A DNA stretch of 41,956 nucleotides from Acetobacter sp. Its GTDB lineage: Bacteria > Pseudomonadota > Alphaproteobacteria > Acetobacterales > Acetobacteraceae. The stretch is from the NCBI GenBank assembly GCA_017413025.1, contig JAFPVE010000042.1, positions 1 to 41,956 on the forward strand. Reading direction: 5' to 3'. Below are positions 1-8,560 of this stretch, in pieces. Both the position numbers and the translations under genes were made by a program. How positions within the stretch are numbered: position 1 is the stretch's first letter; each line of letters opens with the position of its first letter. The notes beneath the pieces are model-generated. The model was not told the origin of the DNA. It made no database searches and worked only from the letters and a program-made list of their open reading frames with translations.

Positions 1-1
1 A

Positions 2-1537
2 GAGGGTGATGAGGTTGCTGTAGGGGCGTTGTTGACCACGCTTCAACCTGGTCAGGTTTCTTCTACATCTGCGTCAAAAACCGTAGCTTCTCCAACACCT
101 ACACCAAAAACAACAAACCAACAAATACACACAACAGAACAGGCTAGTAATGTTGATTATGATATTATCGTTATTGGTGCTGGTCCGGGTGGGTATGTCT
201 GCGCTATTCGCGCGGCACAACTCGGTTTCAAGGTTGCCTGTGTTGAAAAACGTGCCACACTAGGTGGAACGTGTCTTAATGTGGGATGTATTCCTTCTAA
301 AGCTTTGCTTCAATCTTCAGAAAACTATCATGAAGCAGAGACTAAATTTGCATTGCATGGTATTACTCTTGATAATCTCAAAATCAATGTTGCACAAATG
401 CAGGCACGTAAAAATGAGGTTGTTGGTGCGAATGTGAAGGGTATTGAGTTCCTCTTTAAAAAGAATAACATAACATGGTTGAAAGGACATGCTAAAGTTG
501 AAGGCACGGGTCGTGTCAGTGTAAATGGGAAACTTGTTACAGCGAAACATATTATCATTGCCAGCGGTAGCGAGAGTGCTAATCTTCCAGGTATTGATGT
601 AGATGAAAAAACAATTGTTACCTCTACGGGGGCTTTGGATCTCAGTTCTGTGCCTCAACACCTTGTCGTCATTGGAGGAGGCGTTATTGGGCTTGAGCTT
701 GGTAGTGTGTGGAGGCGTTTAGGTGCTTCTGTGACAGTCATCGAATTCCATGACCATTTAGTTCCCGGTATTGATGGTGAAATCTCAAAGCATCTTAAGA
801 ACTTTTTGGTTGAACAAGGCTTTTCTATGAAATTAGGGCATAAAGTTGTTAAAGCCGAAAAAAAATCAACGGGTGTTGTGCTAACGGTTGAACCTGCTGC
901 AGGCGGTAAATCCGAAACACTTGAAGCGGATGTTGTTCTAGTGGCTGTTGGTCGCACAGCTGCAAGTAAAAATATGGGGCTGGAAGAAGCAGGTATTGCG
1001 CTCGATAAGCGTGGTCGTATTGAGGTAGACGCCCATTTTGCTACTAATGTACCAGGCATTTACGCTATTGGTGATGTTATTGCAGGTCCTATGCTTGCTC
1101 ATAAAGCTGAAGAAGAAGGCGTTGCTGTAGCAGAAATTTTAGCCGGTCAGGTAGGGCATGTGAATTACGATGCTATTCCCAGTGTTATTTATACATGGCC
1201 TGAAGTTGCTTCTGTCGGCTTTACAGAAGAACATCTTAAAGAGAAAGGGCATGCTTACAAGGTTGGTAAGTTTCCCTTCATGGCAAATGGTCGCGCCCGC
1301 GCTATGGGTGATATAGAGGGGTTTGCTAAAGTGCTTTCTGATAAACAGACGGATCGCGTGCTTGGCGTCCATATTCTTGGACCAATGGCAAGCGAGCTCA
1401 TTGCTGAAGCAACAATGGCGATTGAATTTGGTGCCTCTGCCGAAGATATTGGTCGAATTTGTCACGCCCATCCCACGTTGAGCGAAGTCGTGAAAGAAGC
1501 TGCTTTAGCGGCTAACAACTGCGCGATCAATATCTGA
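2..1537 (+). CDS. lpdA: Dihydrolipoyl dehydrogenase (E3), 5'-partial, apparently with an N-terminal lipoyl domain
   Basis: FAD-dependent E3 subunit of 2-oxo-acid dehydrogenase complexes; it reoxidises dihydrolipoamide using NAD+. Visible motifs are the FAD-binding GAGPGGYVCAIRAAQLG, the redox disulfide GGTCLNVGCIPSK, the NAD-binding VVIGGGVIGLELGS, the second FAD motif IYAIGDV, and the C-terminal HAHPTLSE active-site base. A TTG at 29 can serve as start, but the frame is open to the window edge. The residues before the E3 domain (EGDEVAVGALLTTL) resemble the last strand of a lipoyl domain of 2-oxoglutarate dehydrogenase E2. A Ser/Thr/Pro-rich linker of about 35 residues follows. I infer that the gene starts upstream and encodes a lipoyl-E3 fusion. 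E3 identity is secure; the fusion needs the upstream sequence. Confidence 0.93.
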   Translation, partial: EGDEVAVGALLTTLQPGQVSSTSASKTVASPTPTPKTTNQQIHTTEQASNVDYDIIVIGAGPGGYVCAIRAAQLGFKVACVEKRATLGGTCLNVGCIPSKALLQSSENYHEAETKFALHGITLDNLKINVAQMQARKNEVVGANVKGIEFLFKKNNITWLKGHAKVEGTGRVSVNGKLVTAKHIIIASGSESANLPGIDVDEKTIVTSTGALDLSSVPQHLVVIGGGVIGLELGSVWRRLGASVTVIEFHDHLVPGIDGEISKHLKNFLVEQGFSMKLGHKVVKAEKKSTGVVLTVEPAAGGKSETLEADVVLVAVGRTAASKNMGLEEAGIALDKRGRIEVDAHFATNVPGIYAIGDVIAGPMLAHKAEEEGVAVAEILAGQVGHVNYDAIPSVIYTWPEVASVGFTEEHLKEKGHAYKVGKFPFMANGRARAMGDIEGFAKVLSDKQTDRVLGVHILGPMASELIAEATMAIEFGASAEDIGRICHAHPTLSEVVKEAALAANNCAINI

Positions 1538-1554
1538 TTTTTTTTGCTTGTTCG

Positions 1555-1603
1555 ATACCCCTAATGTTGAGTGGTAGATCCATTTTTCCAACATTGGGGG
1601 TAT
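1555..1603 (+). terminator. Stem-loop downstream of lpdA
   Basis: Arms 1555-1569 and 1589-1603 pair over 15 bp with one G-U wobble and enclose a 19-nt loop. A second small hairpin (1602-1607 with 1611-1616) partly overlaps it. There is no strong T-run directly after the main stem, so it may be an mRNA 3' stabilising structure rather than the terminator itself. Confidence 0.5.
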
Positions 1604-1649
1604 GGGTACTACCCATGTCGGATATCCTTTTTTTATTTCTAAAATAGAT

Positions 1650-1690
1650 AAGGGGTGAAAAGGTTTATCTCAACACCTCACCCCTTTTTT
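1650..1690 (+). terminator. Rho-independent terminator of lpdA
   Basis: Arms aaggggtga (1650-1658) and tcacccctt (1678-1686) form a 9-bp stem followed by a run of T to 1690. It lies between the convergent lpdA and ahcY genes. The plus strand has the better T-tail, so I assign it to lpdA. Confidence 0.7.
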
Positions 1691-1768
1691 GTAAAAAGAC
1701 TTAAAAAATATTAAGCCGCTCTTTTATTTTTTTTTACGTTGCTCTTTACTTAAAAACAACGCGAGTTA

Positions 1769-3058
1769 CTAATAGCGATATTCATCGTGTTTGAACGGAC
1801 CATTAACAGAAACACCGATATAATTCGCCTGTTCTTTTGTAAGTTTGCTTAAATGTGCCCCAACTTTTTCAAGGTGTAACGCGGCAACTTTTTCATCTAA
1901 TTTTTTGGGGAGCGTATACACTTTAGCGTCATATTTCCCCTTAGGTGCTGTCCAGAGCTCAATTTGTGCTAATGTCTGATTTGTGAAAGAAGCGGACATA
2001 ACAAAAGAGGGGTGTCCTGTAGCATTGCCAAGGTTAACCAAACGTCCTTCTGACAGAACAATTAAACGCTTACCATCAGGAAAAATGACTTCATCTACTT
2101 GAGGTTTAATATTTTCCCAAGGAAAGTTCCGTAAATCAGAAATTTTAACTTCAGAATCAAAATGTCCAATATTACACACAATAGCGCGGTGTTTCATATG
2201 GCGCATATGTTCAATAGTAATAACGTCAATATTGCCAGTTGCTGTCACAAAAATATCACCGCGAGGAGCTGCTTCCTCCATGGTCACAACTTCATACCCT
2301 TCCATAGCGGCTTGCAAAGCACAAATGGGATCAACTTCAGTAACGAGAACACGGCAACCTGCACTGCGTAGAGACGCAGCAGAACCTTTACCGACATCAC
2401 CATATCCAGCAACAATGGCAATTTTCCCTGCCATCATAACGTCAGTGCCACGACGAATAGCATCAACAAGGCTTTCACGACAGCCATAGAGATTATCAAA
2501 TTTAGACTTCGTTACACTATCGTTAACATTAATTGCAGGAACTTTCAGAGTGCCTTTTTTTTCCATGTCCCATAAACGATGTATACCAGTTGTTGTTTCC
2601 TCGGAAAGACCTTTGACATGTTCTAGTAAATGGGGGTAATGTTCATGCATCATAGCCGTCAGGTCACCACCATCATCTAAAATCATGTTGGGAGTCCAAC
2701 CCTCTTTTCCGTGAATCGTTTGCCTGATACACCAATCAAATTCTTCCTCTGACATTCCTTTCCATGCAAAAACGGGAATACCTGCCGAAGCAATAGCCGC
2801 CGCAGCGTGGTCTTGCGTCGAAAAAACATTACAAGAAGACCAACGCACAGAGGCACCTAGTGCGACAAGAGTCTCAATTAATACGGCAGTTTGAATTGTC
2901 ATATGCAGACAGCCTGCAATTCTAGCCCCTTTTAAGGGCTGACTTGCGTGATACTCTTCACGTAGCGCCATCAAGCCGGGCATTTCCCCTTCTGCGATGG
3001 AAATTTCTTTTCGACCCCATTCAGCAAGAGAGAGGTCTTTTACTTTATAATCAGTCAC
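1769..3058 (-). CDS. ahcY: S-adenosylhomocysteine hydrolase
   Basis: Cytosolic NAD-dependent enzyme that splits S-adenosylhomocysteine into adenosine and homocysteine, keeping the methylation cycle running. Visible are [16 protein letters not shown], the [15 protein letters not shown] substrate segment, [16 protein letters not shown], the NAD-binding GYGDVGKG and the invariant C-terminal Tyr after HDEYRY. The open frame can begin at a TTG at 3067. I prefer the GTG at 3058 because the protein then starts [15 protein letters not shown] like other alphaproteobacterial AhcY, and the AAGGA at 3070-3074 would sit only 3 nt from the TTG but 12 nt from the GTG. It is transcribed convergently with lpdA. 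Family length (about 430 residues) is normal. Confidence 0.97.
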   Translation of the reverse strand: MTDYKVKDLSLAEWGRKEISIAEGEMPGLMALREEYHASQPLKGARIAGCLHMTIQTAVLIETLVALGASVRWSSCNVFSTQDHAAAAIASAGIPVFAWKGMSEEEFDWCIRQTIHGKEGWTPNMILDDGGDLTAMMHEHYPHLLEHVKGLSEETTTGIHRLWDMEKKGTLKVPAINVNDSVTKSKFDNLYGCRESLVDAIRRGTDVMMAGKIAIVAGYGDVGKGSAASLRSAGCRVLVTEVDPICALQAAMEGYEVVTMEEAAPRGDIFVTATGNIDVITIEHMRHMKHRAIVCNIGHFDSEVKISDLRNFPWENIKPQVDEVIFPDGKRLIVLSEGRLVNLGNATGHPSFVMSASFTNQTLAQIELWTAPKGKYDAKVYTLPKKLDEKVAALHLEKVGAHLSKLTKEQANYIGVSVNGPFKHDEYRY

Positions 3059-3500
3059 GATGTACAAATATCCTTATTTTCAGTCTGTAACTATTAAATG
3101 GATCACCTAACTACATTTCTTTTACCTAAGATATCAGGTAAGTATCATGCGTTCAAAGAATACACCAAAACACCGTTATCCTTCTGCTTTAAGAATAACG
3201 AAGTCCAATGTCTATTTTGCTAAAACTCACTCTAGTGTTAATGCTAAAGCCTTTAACTTTTAACGTTTATTACATATTATAACCTGTTAAATTACATAGT
3301 AAACAATAAGGTTGATTGTTATCAAAAAGCAATAAAAAAGAACGCTTTTTCTCAATACTTTCTAAAAATAAAAACTATTTGCAGATGCCTAAAGTCTTTT
3401 ACACTACATTTATAAATTTGTAGTATTTTCATAAAAACATTTTGTTTTAGATTTTATTGACTGAACTTAATAAAGCCTTTTTACGATGTTAGGAAAAATA
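3059..3500. other. Noncoding AT-rich region between divergent ahcY and plsC
   Basis: About 440 bp without a credible gene. It must hold promoters for both flanking genes. I see only short dyads: ttacct/aggtaa (3122-3127 with 3136-3141), aaaaagc/gcttttt (3324-3330 with 3344-3350), and actaca/tgtagt (3403-3408 with 3419-3424). I do not recognise an SAH or SAM riboswitch consensus upstream of ahcY. Confidence 0.5.
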
Positions 3501-4229
3501 ATGATCTCCTTTTTGCGATCTATTACGTTTAATATAGTAGCGTTTGTTCTGACATTGGTTATGGGAGTTTGTGCTTTTCCTGTTCGTTGGTTTTTTCAGA
3601 AGCAAGCCTTATCATACGCACGGTTATGGTCACGTGGGGTGTTATGGTTGTTTCGTCATATTTGCGGGGTATATGTACATATTATTGGGCAAGAGAATAT
3701 TCCCTCATCTGGTGCGGCTTTGATCGCTTCACAACATCAATCAGCTTTTGATACATTGATTTGGATGCTCTTATTACCTCGTCCATGTTACGTGATGAAA
3801 GGGGAGTTACGGCGTATTCCTCTATTAGGACCAATGTTAGTATTAACAGGTATGATGCCTATCGAACGTAGCGCAGGAGCGAAGGCTATGCGACTTTTAT
3901 TGCAAAAAACAGACAAAGCCGTAAAAGCTGGGAAGCAAATTATTATTTTCCCGGAAGGGACGCGTACCCAACCCGGAGAACATAAACCCCTCAAACCGGG
4001 TATAGTGGCAATGGCACAGCACACAAAAATTTCCGTTATTCCCGTAGCAACAAATTCTGGTCAGTTTTGGGGACGTAATGCTTTTATAAAGCGTTGCGGT
4101 ACGTTATATGTCGTTATAGGAGAAGCAATAAAACCTTCTCCGCGTGAGGTTATGCTCAAAGAAATTGAACAAAGTTGGGCGCGAAACTCTCTGATATTTA
4201 CGCCAAAGACTCATGGTGCGGAAACGTAA
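3501..4229 (+). CDS. plsC: 1-acyl-sn-glycerol-3-phosphate acyltransferase
   Basis: Membrane acyltransferase that converts lysophosphatidic acid to phosphatidic acid in phospholipid synthesis. It has the HX4D catalytic motif (HQSAFD), the FPEGTRTQPGE acyl-acceptor motif, and the GMMPIERSAGAKA block between them. The hydrophobic N-terminus (SITFNIVAFVLTLVMGVCAF) anchors it to the inner membrane. An upstream in-frame ATG exists at 3486, but AGGA at 3491-3494 is well spaced for the ATG at 3501, so I choose 3501 (242 residues). The gene stands alone on the plus strand, between ahcY and a minus-strand tRNA. Confidence 0.93.
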   Translation: MISFLRSITFNIVAFVLTLVMGVCAFPVRWFFQKQALSYARLWSRGVLWLFRHICGVYVHIIGQENIPSSGAALIASQHQSAFDTLIWMLLLPRPCYVMKGELRRIPLLGPMLVLTGMMPIERSAGAKAMRLLLQKTDKAVKAGKQIIIFPEGTRTQPGEHKPLKPGIVAMAQHTKISVIPVATNSGQFWGRNAFIKRCGTLYVVIGEAIKPSPREVMLKEIEQSWARNSLIFTPKTHGAET

Positions 4230-4433
4230 AACTGAAAGAAACTAAAGCAAGGTTTACTATGCGAACAAAATAGTTTTGATGAGAGATTAAACCCGATAGA
4301 ATAGATACGAAGAAACAACAGGAGAGGGGCGTTTTTCTTTCTCTCACAAAACAACGACGACACAGGAAAAACCTATCGCGCAAATGACTTTATTAAACGA
4401 CTTTATTTTAATTAAGGATACCAAAACACACGG

Positions 4434-4505
4434 TAGCGGCGGAAGGATTTGAACCTCCGACCAAGGGATTATGATTCCCCTGCTCTACCGCTGAGCTACG
4501 CCGCC
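4434..4505 (-). tRNA. tRNA with CAT anticodon, probably elongator tRNA-Met
   Basis: On the minus strand the 5' acceptor strand GGCGGCG pairs with CGCCGCT, ending in a G-U pair. The D-arm is GCTC/GAGC. The anticodon stem GGGGA/TCCCT encloses ATCATAA, giving anticodon CAT. The T-arm GGAGG/CCTTC encloses TTCAAAT. The discriminator A is followed by CCG, so the 3' CCA is not fully encoded and must be added. The sequence looks most like elongator Met. CAT is also used by initiator Met and by lysidine-modified Ile2, and I cannot fully exclude Ile2. Confidence 0.95.
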
Positions 4506-4588
4506 ACATCGAAAACAAAAAAATGGTAAGTTTTTTATATTATCCTGTCAAGAGACTATTTGGGGTCATTTTTCAATTTATTTTGAGG

Positions 4589-5074
4589 TTAATGCAGGGT
4601 GCCAATACCAAAAATGTAATTACTTATTCGTTGTTCAAGACTGACAGGATCTTGCGTATGCGTCAGGATCGTTTGTGAGTTTGCCCATACAGGGTGATAT
4701 TTTTTTTTACCATGCTGTAGGGGGGGGATAATCAGTAACGCGTCTTCAGCCGTGGGTGTATACCGTCCAATCGTTAAAAGGCTGTTTTGTGGAATACGAA
4801 GAGGTGCTTCTAAAAAAAAGTGGACAATTGCCATTTGGCTTTGAGGATCAATGCTTATTCCCGTAACGCGTCCTACTTTAACCCCAGCAATGGCCACATC
4901 AGAACCACGTGATAAACCATTAGCTGATACAAAACGCGCTGTGAGGTTTGTCCCTATATTCTTTGGAAAACGTTGGGTACTGAACGCGTAAAAAACAAAA
5001 AGCAGCGTGCCTAATAAAATAGATCCACTGAAAAGGATTTCTTTTAGTCTTCTATGAAATCTTGCGTATTTCAT
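4589..5074 (-). CDS. mlaD: MlaD-type MCE-domain lipid-transport protein
   Basis: Small inner-membrane-anchored protein (161 residues) with one N-terminal membrane segment (ILFSGSILLGTLLFVFYAF) followed by a single MCE domain: LTARFVSANGLSRGSDVAIA then GVKVGRVTGISIDP. Proteins of this type form the periplasmic lipid-binding ring of the Mla phospholipid ABC transporter. No mlaE/mlaF/mlaB partner is beside it in this window, so it works with components encoded elsewhere. The coding strand contains C8 (4720-4727) and A9 (4700-4708) homopolymers close together, which could be slippage-prone. Family assignment is good; the exact Mla role is inferred. Confidence 0.82.
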   Translation of the reverse strand: MKYARFHRRLKEILFSGSILLGTLLFVFYAFSTQRFPKNIGTNLTARFVSANGLSRGSDVAIAGVKVGRVTGISIDPQSQMAIVHFFLEAPLRIPQNSLLTIGRYTPTAEDALLIIPPLQHGKKKYHPVWANSQTILTHTQDPVSLEQRISNYIFGIGTLH

Positions 5075-5207
5075 AGTTTTATTATAATCGTTTTTTTAAT
5101 AATCATCTTTATTTCTATTTTTTGCCTTTTCTTGCTACAAACACAATAACGTTATAACAATAAAGCCTAAAAGAAGTGAGAAAAATTTTTACGGATTATT
5201 TATTAAG

Positions 5208-6050
5208 ATGACTTTTTTTCAAATGATTGTTATGGCTATTTTGCAAGGAGTGACAGAACTTTTCCCTGTAAGTAGTCTCGGTCATGCCGTTATTGTGTCT
5301 GCGCTTTTACATTGGACTTCTCAAACAACCTTTTTACCTTTTTTGGTCATGCTCCATTTAGGCACATCTGTCGCCTTACTCGTTTTTTTCTGGCAAGATT
5401 GGTATGATCTCTTCAAAGGTTTAAGCGGTTTTTCCGGAGATCGTACGAGGTCCGAAAGTGTTCATATTGCCAAATTGCTTATTGTCGCCACATTACCTGC
5501 CGTTATTATCGGTGGTTTATTTGAGCATTTTTTACGTCGTGTCTTTGGCACTGCCTCATCGGCAGCTATCTTTTTGTGTCTTAATGGTTTTTTGTTGCTT
5601 ATGATTGAACGATTGAGAGGACGGGCTTCATCTAAAAATCAAAAACAATGTCTAGCAGAACTCTCTATAAAAGATGCCGTCGTGGTTGGAGTGTTTCAAT
5701 GTCTCGCCTTTTTTCCGGGGTTTTCTCGATCTGGTGCAACAATATGTGCAGGCATTTTGCGAGGACTTCATTATGATTCAGCAGCACGGTTTTCATTTTT
5801 AATGGCGGAACCTGTTATTGTTGCTGCGACTGTGTGTGAAGCATTCAAAATGCGGCATATGTCTTTTGAGAGTCACCAAATCTCTATGGTTTTTATTGCC
5901 GCATTGATTGCAGGGTTTTCTGCTTGGGCAAGTACAGCGTTTTTGATGTACTATTTTCGTGATCATGATCAGTGGGCACTGTCACCTTTTGGGTGGTACT
6001 GCCTCATAGTGGGAGGGGGTGCCTGGGGAGCATTTCACATGATGGCATGA
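5208..6050 (+). CDS. uppP: Undecaprenyl-diphosphatase
   Basis: Polytopic inner-membrane enzyme that dephosphorylates undecaprenyl diphosphate to recycle the lipid carrier for peptidoglycan synthesis. Motif 1 is present as GVTELFPVSSLGHAVI, with catalytic Glu and Ser, and motif 2 as FFPGFSRSGAT. Several hydrophobic helices follow, including LLIVATLPAVIIGGLF. Length 280 residues is typical of BacA/UppP. Its stop overlaps the start of the following transglycosylase by ATGA, which links two cell-wall functions in one transcript. Confidence 0.95.
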   Translation: MTFFQMIVMAILQGVTELFPVSSLGHAVIVSALLHWTSQTTFLPFLVMLHLGTSVALLVFFWQDWYDLFKGLSGFSGDRTRSESVHIAKLLIVATLPAVIIGGLFEHFLRRVFGTASSAAIFLCLNGFLLLMIERLRGRASSKNQKQCLAELSIKDAVVVGVFQCLAFFPGFSRSGATICAGILRGLHYDSAARFSFLMAEPVIVAATVCEAFKMRHMSFESHQISMVFIAALIAGFSAWASTAFLMYYFRDHDQWALSPFGWYCLIVGGGAWGAFHMMA

Positions 6051-7120
6051 ATAGTTCTCTTTCTTTCCCTCTATGCGAACCTCTAAAGTCTCGGACATTA
6101 TTAAGGCGATATTTTTTGAAAAAAACCTTGCTAGGAGTTTTTTATTTAGCGCGACCACAAAGGGCATTTGCGTATAGTAAGAAGCAAGAATATTTTCAAC
6201 AAATGCAAAAACGTTTTTCGGGTAGGTATACGCATTTTTTAGAAAATATCTATCGCGAAGCTCGATTACAGGGAATTTCTGCGAACATTCTCGAGAGAGC
6301 CTTTGCGCTAACAATACGTCCTAACCCCAGGATCATACATGCAGATAGACATCAAGCCGAATTTAGTCTTTCATGGTCTCGTTATCGTGATAGAGTTTTG
6401 ACAGAGGCAAAATTTACACAAGGTCTTAACGCTGTGCGTGAAAATGCCTCTCTTTTATCTTCTGTTAGTGCTTTGTACGGGGTTAATCAGGGAATTATTG
6501 CGGGAATATGGGGGATTGAGTCCGCCTATGGCATGTGTATGGGACAATTTCACGTCATTGATGCTCTTGCTACGCTTGCTTATGCTAGTCAAAGACCTGC
6601 TTTTTTTAGGGGAGAACTTTTTAAGGCGCTTTTTATTCTTAATCAAGGTACTATTACGCCTGAAAAAATGCTTGGTAGCTATGCTGGTGCTATGGGACAG
6701 CCACAATTTATGCCAAGCGCGTATTTACGTTATGCCGTTAGCTATCCGACGCGGCAGGAGCGAGGGAGTGATATTTGGTACAATAAAGGGGATGTTTTTG
6801 CCTCTATTGCGCATTATTTAGCCCAATGTGGTTGGAAAACAGGGGAACTTTGGGGGCAAGCTGTTTTTGTACCTGAAACATTTTCTCAAAATCAATTAGG
6901 GCGTCAACATGTACACCCTGTTTCATGGTGGGAACAACAGGGTGTTAAACCTCTTTCAGGAGAGTTTCTGAACCCAGAACAGACTGCTGCTCTTATAAGA
7001 CCTGACGGGATAAGCGGTTCATCTTTTCTTGTTTATCATAATTTTAACGTTATCAGGCGGTATAACCCGTCAGATTTCTATGCTTTAGCCGTTTGCTTAC
7101 TTGGAGATGCGTTAGGATAA
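6047..7120 (+). CDS. mltB: MltB-family lytic murein transglycosylase
   Basis: Periplasmic enzyme that cleaves peptidoglycan glycan strands with 1,6-anhydro product formation. The catalytic glutamate lies in GIWGIESAYG, and GSYAGAMGQPQFMPSAYLRY is the characteristic second block of this family. The open frame extends upstream to 5972, but the ATG at 6047 overlaps the uppP stop (ATGA) and gives a 357-residue protein of normal size. The leader has a Tat-like motif (LRRYFLKK) before a hydrophobic stretch ending near QRAFA. It lacks a lipobox, so it is probably a soluble periplasmic form. A D,D-carboxypeptidase gene follows. Confidence 0.88.
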   Translation: MNSSLSFPLCEPLKSRTLLRRYFLKKTLLGVFYLARPQRAFAYSKKQEYFQQMQKRFSGRYTHFLENIYREARLQGISANILERAFALTIRPNPRIIHADRHQAEFSLSWSRYRDRVLTEAKFTQGLNAVRENASLLSSVSALYGVNQGIIAGIWGIESAYGMCMGQFHVIDALATLAYASQRPAFFRGELFKALFILNQGTITPEKMLGSYAGAMGQPQFMPSAYLRYAVSYPTRQERGSDIWYNKGDVFASIAHYLAQCGWKTGELWGQAVFVPETFSQNQLGRQHVHPVSWWEQQGVKPLSGEFLNPEQTAALIRPDGISGSSFLVYHNFNVIRRYNPSDFYALAVCLLGDALG

Positions 7121-7243
7121 GAAATGACAGAAAAAGTAAATACTGTTATGACAAACAAATAAGGTACTCTATTTTTTAATATTATCATTGTCTAAAGTTT
7201 AGATATTACGAGCGTTTTTTTGAATCAAAAGAGGTATTAACAT

Positions 7244-8485
7244 ATGGCATTACAAACTCGACGATCTTTACTTATAGGAGGGGCGGCTTTTTTTTCGTTT
7301 GGTCTCGTTACACGAGGTGAGGCACACGCGCATAAACATCACTCTAAACCTCTTTCCTCAAAAAAAACATCTGTGTCTGAAGGCATAAAAACCACGCCAA
7401 CAACAAGATCGGATATTTCTGCAACAACCCCTATCGGACCTCTGGAAACAATAGCACGTTGGGCTTGTGTGCTTGATAATGAGAGCGGTGCCGTTTTACT
7501 TGATAAACACGCGCACGAGGCTATGCCGCCTTCATCTCTTACCAAAATGATGACAGCTTATGTTACTTTTGGTATGCTACGAGTAGGGCGGCTTAGACTT
7601 GATCAAATGTTACCTGTTAGTGAGCATGCTTATCATGTCGGTGGATCGAGCATGTTTCTTAATTTAGGACAATATGTTTCAGTCCGAGATTTAATTCAGG
7701 GAATGATTATTCAATCTGGTAATGATGCCTGTATTGTTCTCGCTGAAGGTATTGCGGGTTCGGAAGAAAATTTTGTTGCTTTAATGAACGAAACAGCCAA
7801 AAAAATGGGGTTAAAAACATCTCATTTTATGAATGCAACAGGATTACCCGCTGAAAATCATTATATGTCTGCCTATGATGTGGCTTATTTAGCGTTGCGT
7901 TTAATTCATGACTTTCCAGAATACTATCATTTCTTTTCTGAAAAAGAATTTACTTTTAATAAAATTACACAAGAAAACCGTAATACTCTTGTTGTTAAAG
8001 GACTCGCAGATGGATTAAAAACAGGACACACAAACGCTGGTGGTTTTGGACTGTGTGCTTCGTCCTTGCGTGATGGAAAGCGTGTGATCGTGGCGATCAA
8101 TGGCTTACCAAGTGCTTCGGCAAGAATAAGCGAAGGGGAACGATTATTACAATGGGCTTTTGTCCATTTTGAGACTGCTGTCATTGTTCGGAAAGGGGAT
8201 ATCGTCGATCAAGCTGCCGTATGGATGGGATCAGCTACTTCCGTACCCCTCATTGCAGCTGAGGGATTCAAAATATTATTGCCGCATGGTTGGCAAAAAA
8301 ATACGCATATGACTTTAGACTATGCTGCACCATTGCCTGCTCCCTTATTTGCCGGTGAGAAAGTCGGACAGTTGACTGTGACACTTCCCGATAATCGTTT
8401 TGTCTATATTCCTGTTGTTGTAGAAAAAACAATACCGGAATTAGGCTTTTTGGGGCGCGTAGCCCGACGATTACATTTTGAGTAA
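7244..8485 (+). CDS. dacA: D-alanyl-D-alanine carboxypeptidase (PBP5/6 type)
   Basis: Periplasmic penicillin-binding protein that trims the terminal D-Ala from peptidoglycan pentapeptides. It has the serine-enzyme motifs SSLTKMM (SxxK), SGNDAC (SxN) and KTGHTNAGG (KTG), in order, and a C-terminal PBP5-like domain ending with a basic segment that may associate with the membrane. The N-terminus TRRSLLIGGAAF followed by a hydrophobic run is Tat-like. An AGAGG ribosome site precedes the ATG at 7244. It sits between mltB and tmk, about 120 bp after the first and 75 bp before the second. Confidence 0.95.
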   Translation: MALQTRRSLLIGGAAFFSFGLVTRGEAHAHKHHSKPLSSKKTSVSEGIKTTPTTRSDISATTPIGPLETIARWACVLDNESGAVLLDKHAHEAMPPSSLTKMMTAYVTFGMLRVGRLRLDQMLPVSEHAYHVGGSSMFLNLGQYVSVRDLIQGMIIQSGNDACIVLAEGIAGSEENFVALMNETAKKMGLKTSHFMNATGLPAENHYMSAYDVAYLALRLIHDFPEYYHFFSEKEFTFNKITQENRNTLVVKGLADGLKTGHTNAGGFGLCASSLRDGKRVIVAINGLPSASARISEGERLLQWAFVHFETAVIVRKGDIVDQAAVWMGSATSVPLIAAEGFKILLPHGWQKNTHMTLDYAAPLPAPLFAGEKVGQLTVTLPDNRFVYIPVVVEKTIPELGFLGRVARRLHFE

Positions 8486-8499
8486 GGGTATTTAATTTA

Positions 8500-8529
8500 T
8501 TTAATAAGTATGACTTTAATAAGTATGAC
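8500..8529. repeat. 15-bp perfect tandem duplication
   Basis: The unit tttaataagtatgac occurs at 8500-8514 and again at 8515-8529, in the short gap between dacA and tmk. It is one of several such duplications in this window. Confidence 0.95.
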
Positions 8530-8560
8530 TTTATAAAATACCTTGAGTTGTGATCAATAC

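Noticed and set aside
655-1059. Minus-strand open frame antisense to lpdA
   Set aside because: Overlaps the strongly conserved NAD-binding domain of lpdA and encodes a low-complexity Ser/Pro/Thr sequence typical of a shadow frame.
3068-3200. SAH/SAM riboswitch upstream of ahcY
   Set aside because: No recognisable conserved core or pseudoknot consensus, only a short dyad (3122-3141).
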